NCBI GenBank assembly: GCA_047833665.1
Contig: CP181261.1
Location: forward strand, 1,054,001-1,118,000
Source: Caproicibacter sp047833665
GTDB lineage: Bacteria > Bacillota > Clostridia > Oscillospirales > Acutalibacteraceae
Direction: 5' to 3'
Length of the DNA: 64,000 nt
This document shows positions 17,725-27,392 of this stretch, piece by piece (the stretch's first letter is position 1; the number at the start of each line of letters is the position of its first letter). Below the pieces are notes generated by a model. The model was not told the origin of the DNA. It saw only the letters and a program-made list of their open reading frames with translations, and searched no databases. The position numbers and the translations under genes are program-made.

Positions 17725-19878
17725 ATGAAAGATAAAGTTTTTGGCGTACTGCAAAGAATCGGTCATTCCTTTATGTTACCGATTTCTGTTCTGCCAGTTG
17801 CCGGGCTGCTCCTCGGCATAGGTGCCTTGTTTACCAATCAAACAACATTGGAAACGTACAACCTGTTAGGAATCATGGGGCCGGGCACGGTTCCATACAA
17901 CATCTTGACCGTTATGGCACAATGCGGTAATGCTATTTTTACCAACCTGCCTCTGATTTTTGCTGTCGGCGTAGGTATTGGGATGGCAAAAAAAGAAAAA
18001 GCGGTTGCGGCGCTTTCTTCGATGATTGCGTTTTTTATTATGAATTCAGCAATCAGCGGAATGATTTCAATTCATGGCGGTGCGGAAGCCTTTATCAACG
18101 GTGCAACATGCTCCCTGTTGGGAATGACAACATTTCAAATGGGAGCACTCGGCGGCATTATAGTCGGGCTGGGCGTTGCCGCTCTGCATAACCGTTTTTA
18201 CAAGATAGAACTTCCCGCGGCGTTTTCGTTTTTCCAAGGTACCCGTTTTGTTCCCATTATCAGCACAGTAGTCTTTGCTTTTGTGGGTATTCTCATGTTT
18301 TATATTTGGCAGCCGGTCCAAGTGGGAATCAATGTGCTGAGCAATTTAGTAGCACAGTCCGGAGTCATCGGAACGTTCTTCTTCGGGCTGATTAAGAGAC
18401 TGTTAATCCCATTTGGCCTGCACCACGTCTTCTATATGCCTTTCTGGCAAACAGCCATCGGCGGAACTATGCAGGTTGCGGGACAGGAAATTATCGGTGC
18501 GCAGAATATTTTCTTTGCGCAGCTGGCCGATCCCACAACAACGCATTTCTCCACATTGGCAACTAGGTTTTTCACCGGAGAGTTTATTCTTTATATTTTT
18601 GGATTCCCGGGTGCAGCGCTGGCAATGTATCGCTGTGCACGTACGGAGAAGAAAAAAGAAGTATACGGGCTGTTGCTCTCCGCGTCTCTTACTTCCATTT
18701 TGACCGGTATTACCGAACCAATCGAATTTTCTTTTATTTTTGTTGCACCTGTTTTATATGCCATTAATGGAGTCCTTGCAGGCCTTGCTTATGCTATTGC
18801 GCAAGCACTGAATATAGCGGTTGGCCTTACATTCTCCGGAGGATTTATCGATTTATTCCTCTTTGGCATTTTGCAGGGAAACAGCAAAACTTCTTGGCTT
18901 TGGATTCTTCCTGTTGGAATTGTCTATTTTTTGGTATACTATTTTATCTTCAGCTTCTTCATCAAAAAATTTGACCTGAAGACACCGGGTAAAGAGTCGG
19001 ACGACGAAGAAACCAAATTGTATACCCGCGCTGATTATGAAAAAAAGAAAAACGCATCTAAAGAAGAGAAAAAACATGACAGTGATCAACTTTCAGCCAC
19101 TATTGTAAAAGGGCTTGGAGGAAAAGCAAATATCAAAGATGTAGACTGCTGCGCAACCAGATTGAGAATTACTGTGGCAGACTCCGGACTTGTAAATGAC
19201 AATATTCTGAAGTCCACCGGGGCAGCCGGTGTAATTCACAGAGGAACCGGTATTCAAGTTGTTTATGGGCCGAAAGTTACCGTTATAAAATCGAATTTGG
19301 ATGATTATTTGGCAAAATCTGCATCGGACGTCACAACGGAAGAGCCGAAATCGCCCGCACAGACGGTTGGAAAACCGGAAAATACCGCCAAACAGAGCAA
19401 AGAAACAGAACAAAACACATCTGCCGGCCAGCAAACGATTGTTTATGCGCCGCTGAACGGCAGAATTATGGAACTCCCGGAAATCGGGGACGGTGTTTTT
19501 TCGGAATATCTGCTGGGTCAGGGATTTGCGGTTGATCCTTCAGACGGAAAAGTTGTTGCACCGTTCGATTGCACTGTCGAAACAGTTTTTGATACCAAGC
19601 ATGCAGTCAATTTAAAAAGCGGGAATGTGGAACTAATGATCCATATGGGGCTCGATACCGTTAAGCTCAACGGTAAAGGTTTTGACATTAAAGTTCAAGA
19701 AGGGGACGTCTTAAGAAAGGGTGACCTAATCGGCTTTTTTGACATAGAGGCTGTCCAAAAAGCAGGATACCGCGTGGTTACTCCGGTGATTGTTGCCAAT
19801 TCGGATGATTGCAAGTCAATTGAGCTGCTGAAAAAGGGCTCTGCAAAAATGGGAGAAGAAATCTTACGGATTGAATAA
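17725..19878 (+). CDS. ptsG: PTS glucose-type transporter subunit IICBA
   Basis: 717-residue membrane permease and phosphotransfer protein. EIIC occupies about residues 1-415 (ten or so hydrophobic segments; TGITEPIEFSF). EIIB is at about 455-525; Cys475-Cys476 lie in VDCCATRLRI and by alignment the second is the phosphocysteine. A Lys/Thr/Gln-rich linker leads to EIIA (about 570-717), with phospho-His640 in LMIHMGLDTV. The IICBA order matches Bacillus PtsG; N-acetylglucosamine is the main alternative substrate. ATG 17725 lies 7 bases after GGAGG; the ATG at 17719 is too close. Confidence 0.9.
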   Translation: MKDKVFGVLQRIGHSFMLPISVLPVAGLLLGIGALFTNQTTLETYNLLGIMGPGTVPYNILTVMAQCGNAIFTNLPLIFAVGVGIGMAKKEKAVAALSSMIAFFIMNSAISGMISIHGGAEAFINGATCSLLGMTTFQMGALGGIIVGLGVAALHNRFYKIELPAAFSFFQGTRFVPIISTVVFAFVGILMFYIWQPVQVGINVLSNLVAQSGVIGTFFFGLIKRLLIPFGLHHVFYMPFWQTAIGGTMQVAGQEIIGAQNIFFAQLADPTTTHFSTLATRFFTGEFILYIFGFPGAALAMYRCARTEKKKEVYGLLLSASLTSILTGITEPIEFSFIFVAPVLYAINGVLAGLAYAIAQALNIAVGLTFSGGFIDLFLFGILQGNSKTSWLWILPVGIVYFLVYYFIFSFFIKKFDLKTPGKESDDEETKLYTRADYEKKKNASKEEKKHDSDQLSATIVKGLGGKANIKDVDCCATRLRITVADSGLVNDNILKSTGAAGVIHRGTGIQVVYGPKVTVIKSNLDDYLAKSASDVTTEEPKSPAQTVGKPENTAKQSKETEQNTSAGQQTIVYAPLNGRIMELPEIGDGVFSEYLLGQGFAVDPSDGKVVAPFDCTVETVFDTKHAVNLKSGNVELMIHMGLDTVKLNGKGFDIKVQEGDVLRKGDLIGFFDIEAVQKAGYRVVTPVIVANSDDCKSIELLKKGSAKMGEEILRIE

Positions 19879-19971
19879 GAATCTTTTTCCAATCGGCCCA
19901 GTTATTGTTTTTAAGCACATTGCATGTTCGAGTGTATACTTGACAACATATATGAAAGGGGATTTTGACTG

Positions 19972-20229
19972 ATGAAGGAATTTCAATATACGATTAAAGA
20001 AGAGAACGGGATACATGCTCGCCCGGCGGGACTATTAGTCCAACAAGCAAAGTCGTACCAATCTTCCACTACCATGCTGCACGGAGAAAAAAGCGCGGAT
20101 ATGAAACGCCTGTTTGCATTAATGAGGCTTAATGTAAAACAGGGCGATACAGTCACCGTACAGGTTAGTGGAGCGGATGAAGAAGCAGCCGCTGAGGGTC
20201 TGAAAAAGTTTTTAAGCGAAAATCTATAA
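19972..20229 (+). CDS. ptsH: Phosphocarrier protein HPr with Arg at position 46
   Basis: 85-residue HPr that passes phosphate from enzyme I to EIIA. Phospho-His15 is intact in NGIHARPAG. Ungapped alignment with Bacillus HPr puts Arg46 (codon CGC at 20107-20109, in MKRLFALM) where HPr kinase phosphorylates Ser46, so this HPr cannot be a normal target of HPrK. ATG preceded by AAAGGGG. ptsI follows 20 bases downstream. Confidence 0.94.
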   Translation: MKEFQYTIKEENGIHARPAGLLVQQAKSYQSSTTMLHGEKSADMKRLFALMRLNVKQGDTVTVQVSGADEEAAAEGLKKFLSENL

Positions 20230-20249
20230 AAGAATGAGGTATTGATACT

Positions 20250-21878
20250 ATGACCACCGCAAACGGAATAGGAGTCAGCCGCGGCGTGGCGATTGGAACG
20301 CTGCGGTTCCGCGCTGCTAAAGTGCCCACTGTAGAAAAGCGCGCGGTAACAGACCCAGAGACCGAAATCAAACGTTTTGAGGATGCGAAGGCTAAAGCAA
20401 TTGAACAACTTCAAAATTTATACACACAAACAGAGCAGAAGCTTGGAAAAGAAAATGCAGTATTGTTTCAGATTCACCAAATGATGCTGGAAGATTTGGA
20501 TTTTAACGATTCGATTATTGGCATGATTCAAGACGAAGGGGTTTGCGCTGAATATGCCGTGCAGGAGACGGCTAACCAATTTGCGGAACTTTTTGCGGCC
20601 ATGGATGATGAATATATGCGAGGGCGTACTACGGATGTAAAGGATGTTTCTGAGAGAGTTATCGGCATTTTGACCGGCAGCGGAGCGGAATTTGTCGGCG
20701 GAGCTGAACCGTGCATCCTAGGTGCGGATGATCTTACCCCGAGCGAAACGGCGCAGATTGATCCCAAAATGGTCTTGGCCATTGTGACCTCCTGCGGTTC
20801 TCCTACTTCCCACACAGCGATTTTTGCTCGTACGATGGGAATTCCCGCCGTGGTGGGTGTAGATGGAATTTCGCTTTCTGAATATGACGGAAAAACCATT
20901 GCTGTCAATGGTTCCACAGGTGAGATTTTTATTGAACCGGATGCCGTTGTTTCAAAAAAATTGGCCGAGGAACAGCACAGGCAGAAGGAATTTGCGGAGT
21001 ACTTGGAGCAGTTTCGCGGCCAAAAAACCGTTACCGCCGACGGGCGTACTGTGGATTTATATGCCAATATCGGTGGTCCGCAGGATATGGAAGCCGTTTT
21101 AAAAAACGACGCCGAGGGAATCGGTTTGTTCCGCAGTGAATTTTTATTTTTGAAACGCAGCACTTTGCCTACGGAAGAAGAACAGTTTCAGGCATATCGT
21201 GCTGTTGTGGAGAAAATGAACGGAAAAAGAGTCGTCATTCGTACATTGGATATCGGTGCGGACAAACAAGCAAGTTCGTTTCACCTGCCAAAAGAGGAAA
21301 ATCCGGCCATGGGTATGCGTGCAATTCGCATTTGCCTGACTCGACCTGAAATTTTCAAGACTCAGCTTCGCGCGCTGTACCGTGCTTCCCACTATGGAAA
21401 GGTTGCAATTTTGTTGCCGATGATTACTTCTGTGGAGGAAGTAATGCAGGTTAAGAAAATTTTGGGCGAAGTGAAAGATGAATTGCAGCAGCAGAAAATT
21501 CCATTTAATCCGGATGTGGAAATTGGCATCATGATAGAAACCCCTGCTGCAGCGATTATCAGTGATGAACTTGCACCTTTGGTGGACTTTTTCAGCGTCG
21601 GTACAAATGATCTGACGCAGTACACATTGGCAGTTGACCGTCAGAATAAGACGCTGTCACAGTTTCACAATCCCCATCACAAAGCAGTGCTTCGCCTGAT
21701 TCAGACCGCCGCGGACAACGCGCACAGAGCGGGTATTTGGATCGGTATCTGCGGAGAATTGGCCGCAGATGAAGCACTTACTGAAACGTTTGTCAAAATG
21801 GGAATTGATGAGCTGTCGGTTGCACCGTCCTCTGTTCTGCCGCTGCGTGCAAAAATCAGTGAGATTCATTCACATTGA
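20250..21878 (+). CDS. ptsI: PTS enzyme I (phosphoenolpyruvate-protein phosphotransferase)
   Basis: 542-residue enzyme that starts the PTS relay by autophosphorylation with PEP. The N-terminal HPr-binding and swivelling domains carry the active His in SPTSHTAIFARTMG near residue 188. The C-terminal TIM-barrel has DIGADKQ, GMRAIRICL, and FFSVGTNDLTQYTLAVDRQN with the catalytic Cys in GICGELAAD. Length is slightly shorter than the usual 570. It forms an operon with ptsH. Confidence 0.95.
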   Translation: MTTANGIGVSRGVAIGTLRFRAAKVPTVEKRAVTDPETEIKRFEDAKAKAIEQLQNLYTQTEQKLGKENAVLFQIHQMMLEDLDFNDSIIGMIQDEGVCAEYAVQETANQFAELFAAMDDEYMRGRTTDVKDVSERVIGILTGSGAEFVGGAEPCILGADDLTPSETAQIDPKMVLAIVTSCGSPTSHTAIFARTMGIPAVVGVDGISLSEYDGKTIAVNGSTGEIFIEPDAVVSKKLAEEQHRQKEFAEYLEQFRGQKTVTADGRTVDLYANIGGPQDMEAVLKNDAEGIGLFRSEFLFLKRSTLPTEEEQFQAYRAVVEKMNGKRVVIRTLDIGADKQASSFHLPKEENPAMGMRAIRICLTRPEIFKTQLRALYRASHYGKVAILLPMITSVEEVMQVKKILGEVKDELQQQKIPFNPDVEIGIMIETPAAAIISDELAPLVDFFSVGTNDLTQYTLAVDRQNKTLSQFHNPHHKAVLRLIQTAADNAHRAGIWIGICGELAADEALTETFVKMGIDELSVAPSSVLPLRAKISEIHSH

Positions 21879-22039
21879 TATAAAGGCCATGGTTATTGCG
21901 GCAAACAAATTTCTATTCCGTAACACTAATCAGGAGTGCAGGGGAGCGTTGCGTTTCTCCATCTCCTTTATTCGGACAAAAGCCGCTGCTGCTTTGTGTG
22001 TTACAGATTTTTGATATAGAACCGGATATTCATTGTTTT

Positions 22040-22126
22040 AGTCCATAGTGATTACCCTGCATGGTGGATTTGGGGTGTAAGAACTTCATGCCGCCATAAG
22101 GGAAAAATCACTATGGACTTTTATTT
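22040..22126 (+). terminator. Terminator after ptsI
   Basis: AGTCCATAGTGATT pairs exactly with AATCACTATGGACT, with an inner GC-rich dyad and a trailing TTTATTTTT. The 160 bases between ptsI and this site hold nothing recognised. Confidence 0.88.
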
Positions 22127-22175
22127 TTGGTATGCATTATTCTGATGAGAAAGCATTAGTGTTTTCATATGCCTG

Positions 22176-22829
22176 CTAGGTTTGGAGATGAAGTGTTATT
22201 ATCCGATTGTCAACTTCAATGAGTTTTTCGTCCTTTAGTTTTTTTAATTCCCGAAACAAAGAAGGTCTTTGGACGCCCAGATAATCGGCAAGTTGTTTTT
22301 TACTAATCGGAAGGATAATTTTTGATGTTCCTTGTATCATAGCTTGTTGCTTTAAGTAATCTAAAAGATTTTCCCGAAGCGTTTTTTGCGACATGATTGT
22401 GATTTTTTGATTCATCCCTTGGGAATTTATCGACAGGGATTTGACATACTGCATGACAAAATGATAATTGTGCAAAAATTCCATAACGGTGTTTTTGTTT
22501 ATATGGAGCAGTTTGCAAGAGGTTAGACTGTAAATATTTAGCGGATAGGTATTATGGTCAGCAAATAGCAGATTTGCACCGATGATACTGTTTTTATGAA
22601 ACTCAAACAGATTCATTGCAGAACCGTTTTCCGACAAGGAATATGCAACAAGACTTCCGGAGAGTACAACATCAAGCGCGGTACAAGATTCATGCTGATG
22701 ATGTACGGTTGTTCCCTTATGATAATGCCGAATCAATATCTGTCTGTTTGAAAAACACTCCTTTAAAGCATCTAAATCGATTGCTTTCAGTAAAGGGATT
22801 TGTTTGATTTCTTCAATGTTAATATTCAT
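22176..22829 (-). CDS. Crp/Fnr-family transcriptional regulator
   Basis: 217 residues: N-terminal cyclic-nucleotide-type effector barrel (about 15-125) and C-terminal helix-turn-helix (KKQLADYLGVQRPSLFRELKKL, recognition helix at about 180-198). The few Cys residues are not in the N-terminal cluster pattern of Fnr, so a [4Fe-4S] sensor is not indicated; the ligand is unknown. ATG at 22829 follows AGGGG. It is divergent from the permease pair with about 100 bases between, and is likely their regulator. Confidence 0.85.
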   Translation of the reverse strand: MNINIEEIKQIPLLKAIDLDALKECFSNRQILIRHYHKGTTVHHQHESCTALDVVLSGSLVAYSLSENGSAMNLFEFHKNSIIGANLLFADHNTYPLNIYSLTSCKLLHINKNTVMEFLHNYHFVMQYVKSLSINSQGMNQKITIMSQKTLRENLLDYLKQQAMIQGTSKIILPISKKQLADYLGVQRPSLFRELKKLKDEKLIEVDNRIITLHLQT

Positions 22830-22927
22830 CACCCCTTTTCAACCATCATACCAAAAAGAAACATTGGTGTCTATTTTTGCTCCGAAATACCTCTTATAAT
22901 TTTTTAAAAATGTATAGGAGGTATCGT

Positions 22928-23410
22928 ATGGACATATTGACATTGTCAATGTGGGTTGGAACAGCCCTATTCTTGATGATTTCACTGGTCAAAGATCAGA
23001 AAAAAACAAAGCAGGCACTGAAGATGGCGTTTGGTTTGGGAAAGGGAATGTTAGGGAGTATTTTATCCATCATATTTCTCATAGGATTAATTTTAACGAT
23101 TTTGCCGCCTGAAAGCATATCTGAATTTATCGGCAAACAATCGCTGCCGTTAGCTACTGTTATTTCCGCTGCATTCGGAACAATCACCTTGATTCCCGCT
23201 TTTATCGCTTTTCCACTCGTCGGTACACTCGTAAATGCAGGAGTGGGCATCATTCCCTCAGTCGCATTTTTAACAACGCTTACCATGGTAGGCATCGTGA
23301 CTTTCCCGCTTGAAAGACGTGAGTTCGGTCTGAAATTTACCGCTGTGAGGAATGGTCTAAGTTTTGCTTTTGCTATTGTAATTGCGCTTGGCATGGGGGT
23401 GTTGTTATGA
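22928..23410 (+). CDS. Permease half, UPF0718/DUF318-like
   Basis: 160 residues with about four membrane helices, a basic loop after the first (KDQKKTKQALKMAFG) and a central GTITLIPAFIAFPLVGTLVN segment. It resembles the N- or C-terminal half of two-part UPF0718 permeases. ATG 22928 is preceded by AGGAGG. The stop overlaps the start of the next gene by 4 bases (ATGA), so the two products probably form one transporter. Substrate unknown. Confidence 0.7.
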   Translation: MDILTLSMWVGTALFLMISLVKDQKKTKQALKMAFGLGKGMLGSILSIIFLIGLILTILPPESISEFIGKQSLPLATVISAAFGTITLIPAFIAFPLVGTLVNAGVGIIPSVAFLTTLTMVGIVTFPLERREFGLKFTAVRNGLSFAFAIVIALGMGVLL

Positions 23411-24159
23411 AGATTCTGCATAAAGCAAAGGATAATCTGTTTATTATCATTATTGCTGCCGCATATATTACCTTGTTTATTTTCAGGCCGGACATGGGAA
23501 TGAATTCGGTGAAAAACAGCGCTTATTACATAAAAGAAATGATTATGATTATGCCGGTTATCTTCGTCTTAACAGCACTTTTGGATACATGGGTGCCTAA
23601 GGAACAAATTATGAAATTTCTTGGAGAAGAAGCCAAAACAAAGGGCGTAATCTTTTCCCTTATACTTGGAAGTATTTCCGCGGGACCAATTTATGCGGCA
23701 TTTCCGCTGTGTGTCATGCTTTACAAAAAAGGCGCCTCTATCCGAAACTTAGTTATTATCTTAAGCGCTTGGGCGGTCATCAAAGTACCTATGCTTTTAA
23801 ATGAGTTAAAATTTTTGGGTTTTCAATTTATGGCTGTTCGTTGGGTTCTTACTGTTATTGCCATTATCATTTTTTCCTTTATTACGGCGAAAATTGTGAA
23901 AGACGAGGACCTGCCACTCAAAAATGAAAGTGAAATTACAAATGATGAACCCGTTTCCATTAACAGATCCGCCTGCATGGGCTGCTCCTTGTGTGCTAAA
24001 AAATATCCCGAGTTATTTGAAATAAAGAATAGAAAAGCTGCTCTGAAACAAATTGATGGAAGTATTGATACAGAGAAACTCGCGCTTGTCATTTCTTCAT
24101 GTCCAGTTAAAGCGATTAGTTCACCAAAACTGCAGGCCGGTATATCTGACAGCCGATAA
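23407..24159 (+). CDS. Permease half fused to a C-terminal [4Fe-4S] ferredoxin domain
   Basis: 250 residues. About the first 165 form four or five membrane helices with SISAGPIYAAFPLCVMLYKK, typical of UPF0718/DUF318 permeases. From about residue 185 a single-cluster ferredoxin follows: CMGCSLC with spacing C-x2-C-x2-C, and the fourth ligand in SSCPVKAI about 40 residues later. The fused redox domain faces the cytoplasm if the last helix exits inward. Paired with the preceding gene by a 4-base overlap. The transported species and the electron partner are unknown. Confidence 0.75.
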   Translation: MKILHKAKDNLFIIIIAAAYITLFIFRPDMGMNSVKNSAYYIKEMIMIMPVIFVLTALLDTWVPKEQIMKFLGEEAKTKGVIFSLILGSISAGPIYAAFPLCVMLYKKGASIRNLVIILSAWAVIKVPMLLNELKFLGFQFMAVRWVLTVIAIIIFSFITAKIVKDEDLPLKNESEITNDEPVSINRSACMGCSLCAKKYPELFEIKNRKAALKQIDGSIDTEKLALVISSCPVKAISSPKLQAGISDSR

Positions 24160-24470
24160 ACAACTGCTGCATACGGCATCAAACGTTAATGAACAAGTCT
24201 GAAATAACTAGGGCATTCTGTATATTTACATGCACAGTGCCTTACACTCAATCCTAAGATTTTTAAGGTGTGCAGCAAAAAGTGCTAAAAATCGGCTCAT
24301 ATATTTAATGGTTGAATGTCACGGCAATGAATTTACCATGTAGAAAAGATACGAAAATGCGTAATGAACGAAAAATAGAACATCCGCAACCATGTCACTG
24401 TGTGAGGCCATGAAAAAAACACATAGTGCGCAATTTGCAAGTGGAGGACGGTATCAGCGGATTAATGCAT
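24160..24470. other. Intergenic region without recognised features
   Basis: About 310 bases between convergent genes. I see no ORF with a ribosome binding site, no tRNA and no clear repeat here. Confidence 0.5.
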
Positions 24471-24515
24471 AAAAATAGGGCTCCGGGAAAAACAGTAAAG
24501 TTTTTTCGGAGCCCT
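24471..24515 (-). terminator. Terminator of the ocd operon
   Basis: AGGGCTCCG pairs with CGGAGCCCT. Read on the minus strand it is followed by ATTTTTATG, so it ends the operon whose last gene stops at 24584. Confidence 0.85.
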
Positions 24516-24583
24516 AAATGTAGCAGTGTCCTTTTGTGGCGTCGCGCCAAAATATGGATCTCTGCTAAAGTAATATGGATAGC

Positions 24584-25582
24584 TTAAAATTCAACAACAG
24601 AGTCGATGCCTTTTTCCAGTGCTTTTTCATAGATGCGGCGCGCTGTTACAATGTCCAGCACGGCGCTGCCGGTTGTTTTGAACACTGTGATTTCATCATC
24701 TGAAGAACGACCCAAAACTTTTCCGGAGATGACTTCGCCCAGTTCGCCCGTCACCTTTTCCGCGCTGAAAGTTCCGTTTTTAATCGGAATAATCAAATCT
24801 CCGGATTCGTTCAAAACGCCGTCGCGGGTATCTACATATACTTTATCCGCATGTGTGATGGTATACTCATCAATTTCATGCATTTCCGGTGTATAAGAAC
24901 CAACGCCGTTGATATGGCAGCCTTTTTTCACTTTTTTGCCGTCGAATACAGGAACCTTGGTGGTAGTCACACAGGTGATAATGTCAGCATCCGCAATGGC
25001 CTCATCCGATGATTTGGCGGCGATGATTTGCACACCAAACTTTTCCCCAAAGGCTGCTGTCATCCGTTCTACAAAATTCGAGGCGCGTTCAGGGCTGATG
25101 TCGAACACCTTGACCAGTTTGATGGGACGAACGGTAAGGACGGCTTCCAACTGAGTTTCTGCCTGTCCACCGGTACCGAACAGGGCAAAAGTGCTGCTGT
25201 CTTTCCTTGCTAAAATATCCGTTGCTGCGCCGGAAACGGCTCCCGTGCGCACTCGGGTAAGATATGTACCGTCCATAAGACTGCACACCTCACCGGTTTG
25301 GTTATTTACCAAAACCATAGTGGCAGGAACACTTGTCAGTCCTCTTTCAATGTTTTTGGGGTAAACGGAAACAATTTTTACTCCGAGTGCATTCGCGCCG
25401 GCAGCGTATCCGGGCATGTACAGGCTTTGTCCTTCATACTCCGGAACATCCAGATTGACGCGAAGCGGAACGTTGCTTTTCCCGGAGGAATATAGTTCCA
25501 ACGCATCTTTATCCGCCTGGATAGCATCTTTCATTGTGAAGACCTTTTTCATGTCGTCTTGTTTCAATATTACAATTTTCAT
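24584..25582 (-). CDS. Ornithine cyclodeaminase / mu-crystallin family enzyme
   Basis: 332 residues. NAD(P)-binding Rossmann segment FALFGTGGQAETQLEAV near 130-146, substrate-side Arg/Lys in VPLRVNLDVPE and GVKIVSVYPKN, and the family motif DGTYLTRVRTGAVSGAATDILAR. Members include ornithine cyclodeaminase, alanine dehydrogenase and ketimine (pyrroline/piperideine-2-carboxylate) reductases, and sequence alone does not choose. Third gene of the TrmB-TauE-Ocd operon. ATG preceded by AGGAGAT. Co-occurrence with a sulfite/sulfonate exporter-type protein is unusual. Confidence 0.82.
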   Translation of the reverse strand: MKIVILKQDDMKKVFTMKDAIQADKDALELYSSGKSNVPLRVNLDVPEYEGQSLYMPGYAAGANALGVKIVSVYPKNIERGLTSVPATMVLVNNQTGEVCSLMDGTYLTRVRTGAVSGAATDILARKDSSTFALFGTGGQAETQLEAVLTVRPIKLVKVFDISPERASNFVERMTAAFGEKFGVQIIAAKSSDEAIADADIITCVTTTKVPVFDGKKVKKGCHINGVGSYTPEMHEIDEYTITHADKVYVDTRDGVLNESGDLIIPIKNGTFSAEKVTGELGEVISGKVLGRSSDDEITVFKTTGSAVLDIVTARRIYEKALEKGIDSVVEF

Positions 25583-25665
25583 GCTGAAAATCTCCTTTGC
25601 TCAATTCATAGATGGGAGGGGTTTCCCCGGAGTTGATTTTTTAAAACGAAAGCCGGCAATCTGTA

Positions 25666-26571
25666 TTATGATTCAGCGACCGGTTCCTGTTTGGGAGTTT
25701 TACGAAGGCTCAACAGCATTGAGACCGCGCTGTAGATAATGATTCCCAAAACAATCCATTGAAGAATGCTGACATCTAGACTCTTGACAACAAACACCGC
25801 GACAAGTACGCCGATGACACCGAAAGTGGAGGTTGCCAGCGTAATTTTTCGGGAATAGTTGTTTAGCTTAATAAACTGCATGCTGCCTACAGGAACTGAG
25901 AATGTGCAGGCGCCCATCATAATGGGGAACGCGATTGTCGGGTTTAGACCCATGGCGTAGACGGCTGTCATGGTTAAGGCATAGGAGCCGATACCGATAT
26001 TGTTCAGAGCACCGAATACGAAACTTAGCACACCCAGTAAAACCAGTTTGAATCCAGTCAGACCGGTTGCGGTTCCTCCCGTGGGATAAATGCCAATCTT
26101 ACCAGCGAGAATTAGGGCCGCTGCAATAAACAGACCGGCGATGACGAATTTTTTAATGGTCCTAACGGGTGCCTTTGCAACAAATCTTGGGCTGATGTAA
26201 GCGCCAATGACCTGAGCTGCAATGGCGATGATGAGTGTTGCAAGACTGACGTCGATGCTTGAAATATAGGCAAGTGCCATCACGGCCACCGGAATCACGC
26301 ATTGTGTGTTCATGGTTCCGGGCAGTTTTTTGTCACTAACCCATTTGGTCTTTGGATACAGAGATGCACTGATTGCGAAATCCGAAATGCCAAAAGTGGA
26401 AAGAAAGAACATTACGATGGATGAAAGCGCGATGGCTATTGGATTTCCTGGTTCTTCAAATGTTTCTTTTCCGTGTTTGATTAAGTCACGTACAAACACT
26501 ACGGCAAATGCACCATTAACAAGTACAACAAGTGATAGAATGATTTTGACGATCATAAGGTGTGCCTCCAC
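25666..26571 (-). CDS. TauE/SafE (DUF81) family membrane exporter
   Basis: 301 residues with about eight helices. Family features: repeated Gly/Ala-rich segments such as SFVFGALNNIGIGSYALTMT and the half-repeat GFPGSSN-type loop. TauE/SafE proteins are proposed exporters of sulfite, sulfoacetate or other small organic anions. Middle gene of the operon. 8 bases separate it from the regulator stop and about 80 from ocd. The C-terminus is charged (KQEPVAES). Confidence 0.85.
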   Translation of the reverse strand: MEAHLMIVKIILSLVVLVNGAFAVVFVRDLIKHGKETFEEPGNPIAIALSSIVMFFLSTFGISDFAISASLYPKTKWVSDKKLPGTMNTQCVIPVAVMALAYISSIDVSLATLIIAIAAQVIGAYISPRFVAKAPVRTIKKFVIAGLFIAAALILAGKIGIYPTGGTATGLTGFKLVLLGVLSFVFGALNNIGIGSYALTMTAVYAMGLNPTIAFPIMMGACTFSVPVGSMQFIKLNNYSRKITLATSTFGVIGVLVAVFVVKSLDVSILQWIVLGIIIYSAVSMLLSLRKTPKQEPVAES

Positions 26572-26579
26572 AAAAAATA

Positions 26580-27392
26580 TTATCGGATAGCAAACACATC
26601 TCGAATCTTTTCCATGTTGTCACCGAACACGCTGCGAACTTCTTTCGGCAATGCGTCTATAATTCGCAGGCAATACGCATCGTGCCGCACATATTCTTCA
26701 GCAAAATAGACCATGCTGGAATTGCAAGTATAAATTGCCTCCGATGCCTTGTCATTCTGTATGGTTGCATGCAGCATTTCTCTCTGATCGGCCGCAATGG
26801 TGATCCATCGGAATCCTGTCTCTCTAATTCTGTCCTGTTCGAACCCGTGCCGATAAATCTTTGTAAGGCGGGTGTCGTATTTTTCTTCCCGGTCGTACAA
26901 AATGACAAGCATGTTCAGTTCCTCCTGCTTTTTAAGCAGCAGAGGCTCTAATTCCGGCAGTTCGTCGGTCCAGATCTGAATCAACAGTTCCCGTTCGGCA
27001 GCGGAAATCATTTCCCGGCATTTTTCCAAAATGCTTCGGTGTCCGGAAAGTTTCCAGACCTGCTCGTCATCGCGGGGAGCGCTCAGGTTTTTAGCCTCCT
27101 GCTGCAGTTCGCGGATTTCCTGTTCTACCAACGTTCTCTGCAGATCGGCAATTCTTTGAATCGGCTCCGCGCGGTACAAAATCGTTTTAGCACCGGGTGT
27201 TGTGGCAACCACTCCTCGGGTAATCAGCGATTCAAGCACATTATAGACTTTGCTGCGTGGGACGCTGGAATGCTTGCTAACTTCGTATCCGGTCTGTGGG
27301 CCGGACTGTAAAAGAGAGACGTAGACCTTTGCCTCCGACTCTGTGTAGTTAAACTTTCGCAGAACTTGAATCAATCGTTCCACATCAACCAT
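26580..27392 (-). CDS. TrmB-family transcriptional regulator
   Basis: 270 residues. N-terminal winged helix (about 10-75: FNYTESEAKVYVSLLQSGPQ, SSVPRSKVYNVLESLITRG) is followed by a coiled segment (85-115) and the TrmB effector domain (ISAAERELLIQIWTDELPE). In bacteria such proteins sense sugars or other metabolites and repress the adjacent operon. First gene of the operon, so it is probably autoregulatory. ATG preceded by AAAGGGGATGG. Confidence 0.88.
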   Translation of the reverse strand: MVDVERLIQVLRKFNYTESEAKVYVSLLQSGPQTGYEVSKHSSVPRSKVYNVLESLITRGVVATTPGAKTILYRAEPIQRIADLQRTLVEQEIRELQQEAKNLSAPRDDEQVWKLSGHRSILEKCREMISAAERELLIQIWTDELPELEPLLLKKQEELNMLVILYDREEKYDTRLTKIYRHGFEQDRIRETGFRWITIAADQREMLHATIQNDKASEAIYTCNSSMVYFAEEYVRHDAYCLRIIDALPKEVRSVFGDNMEKIRDVFAIR

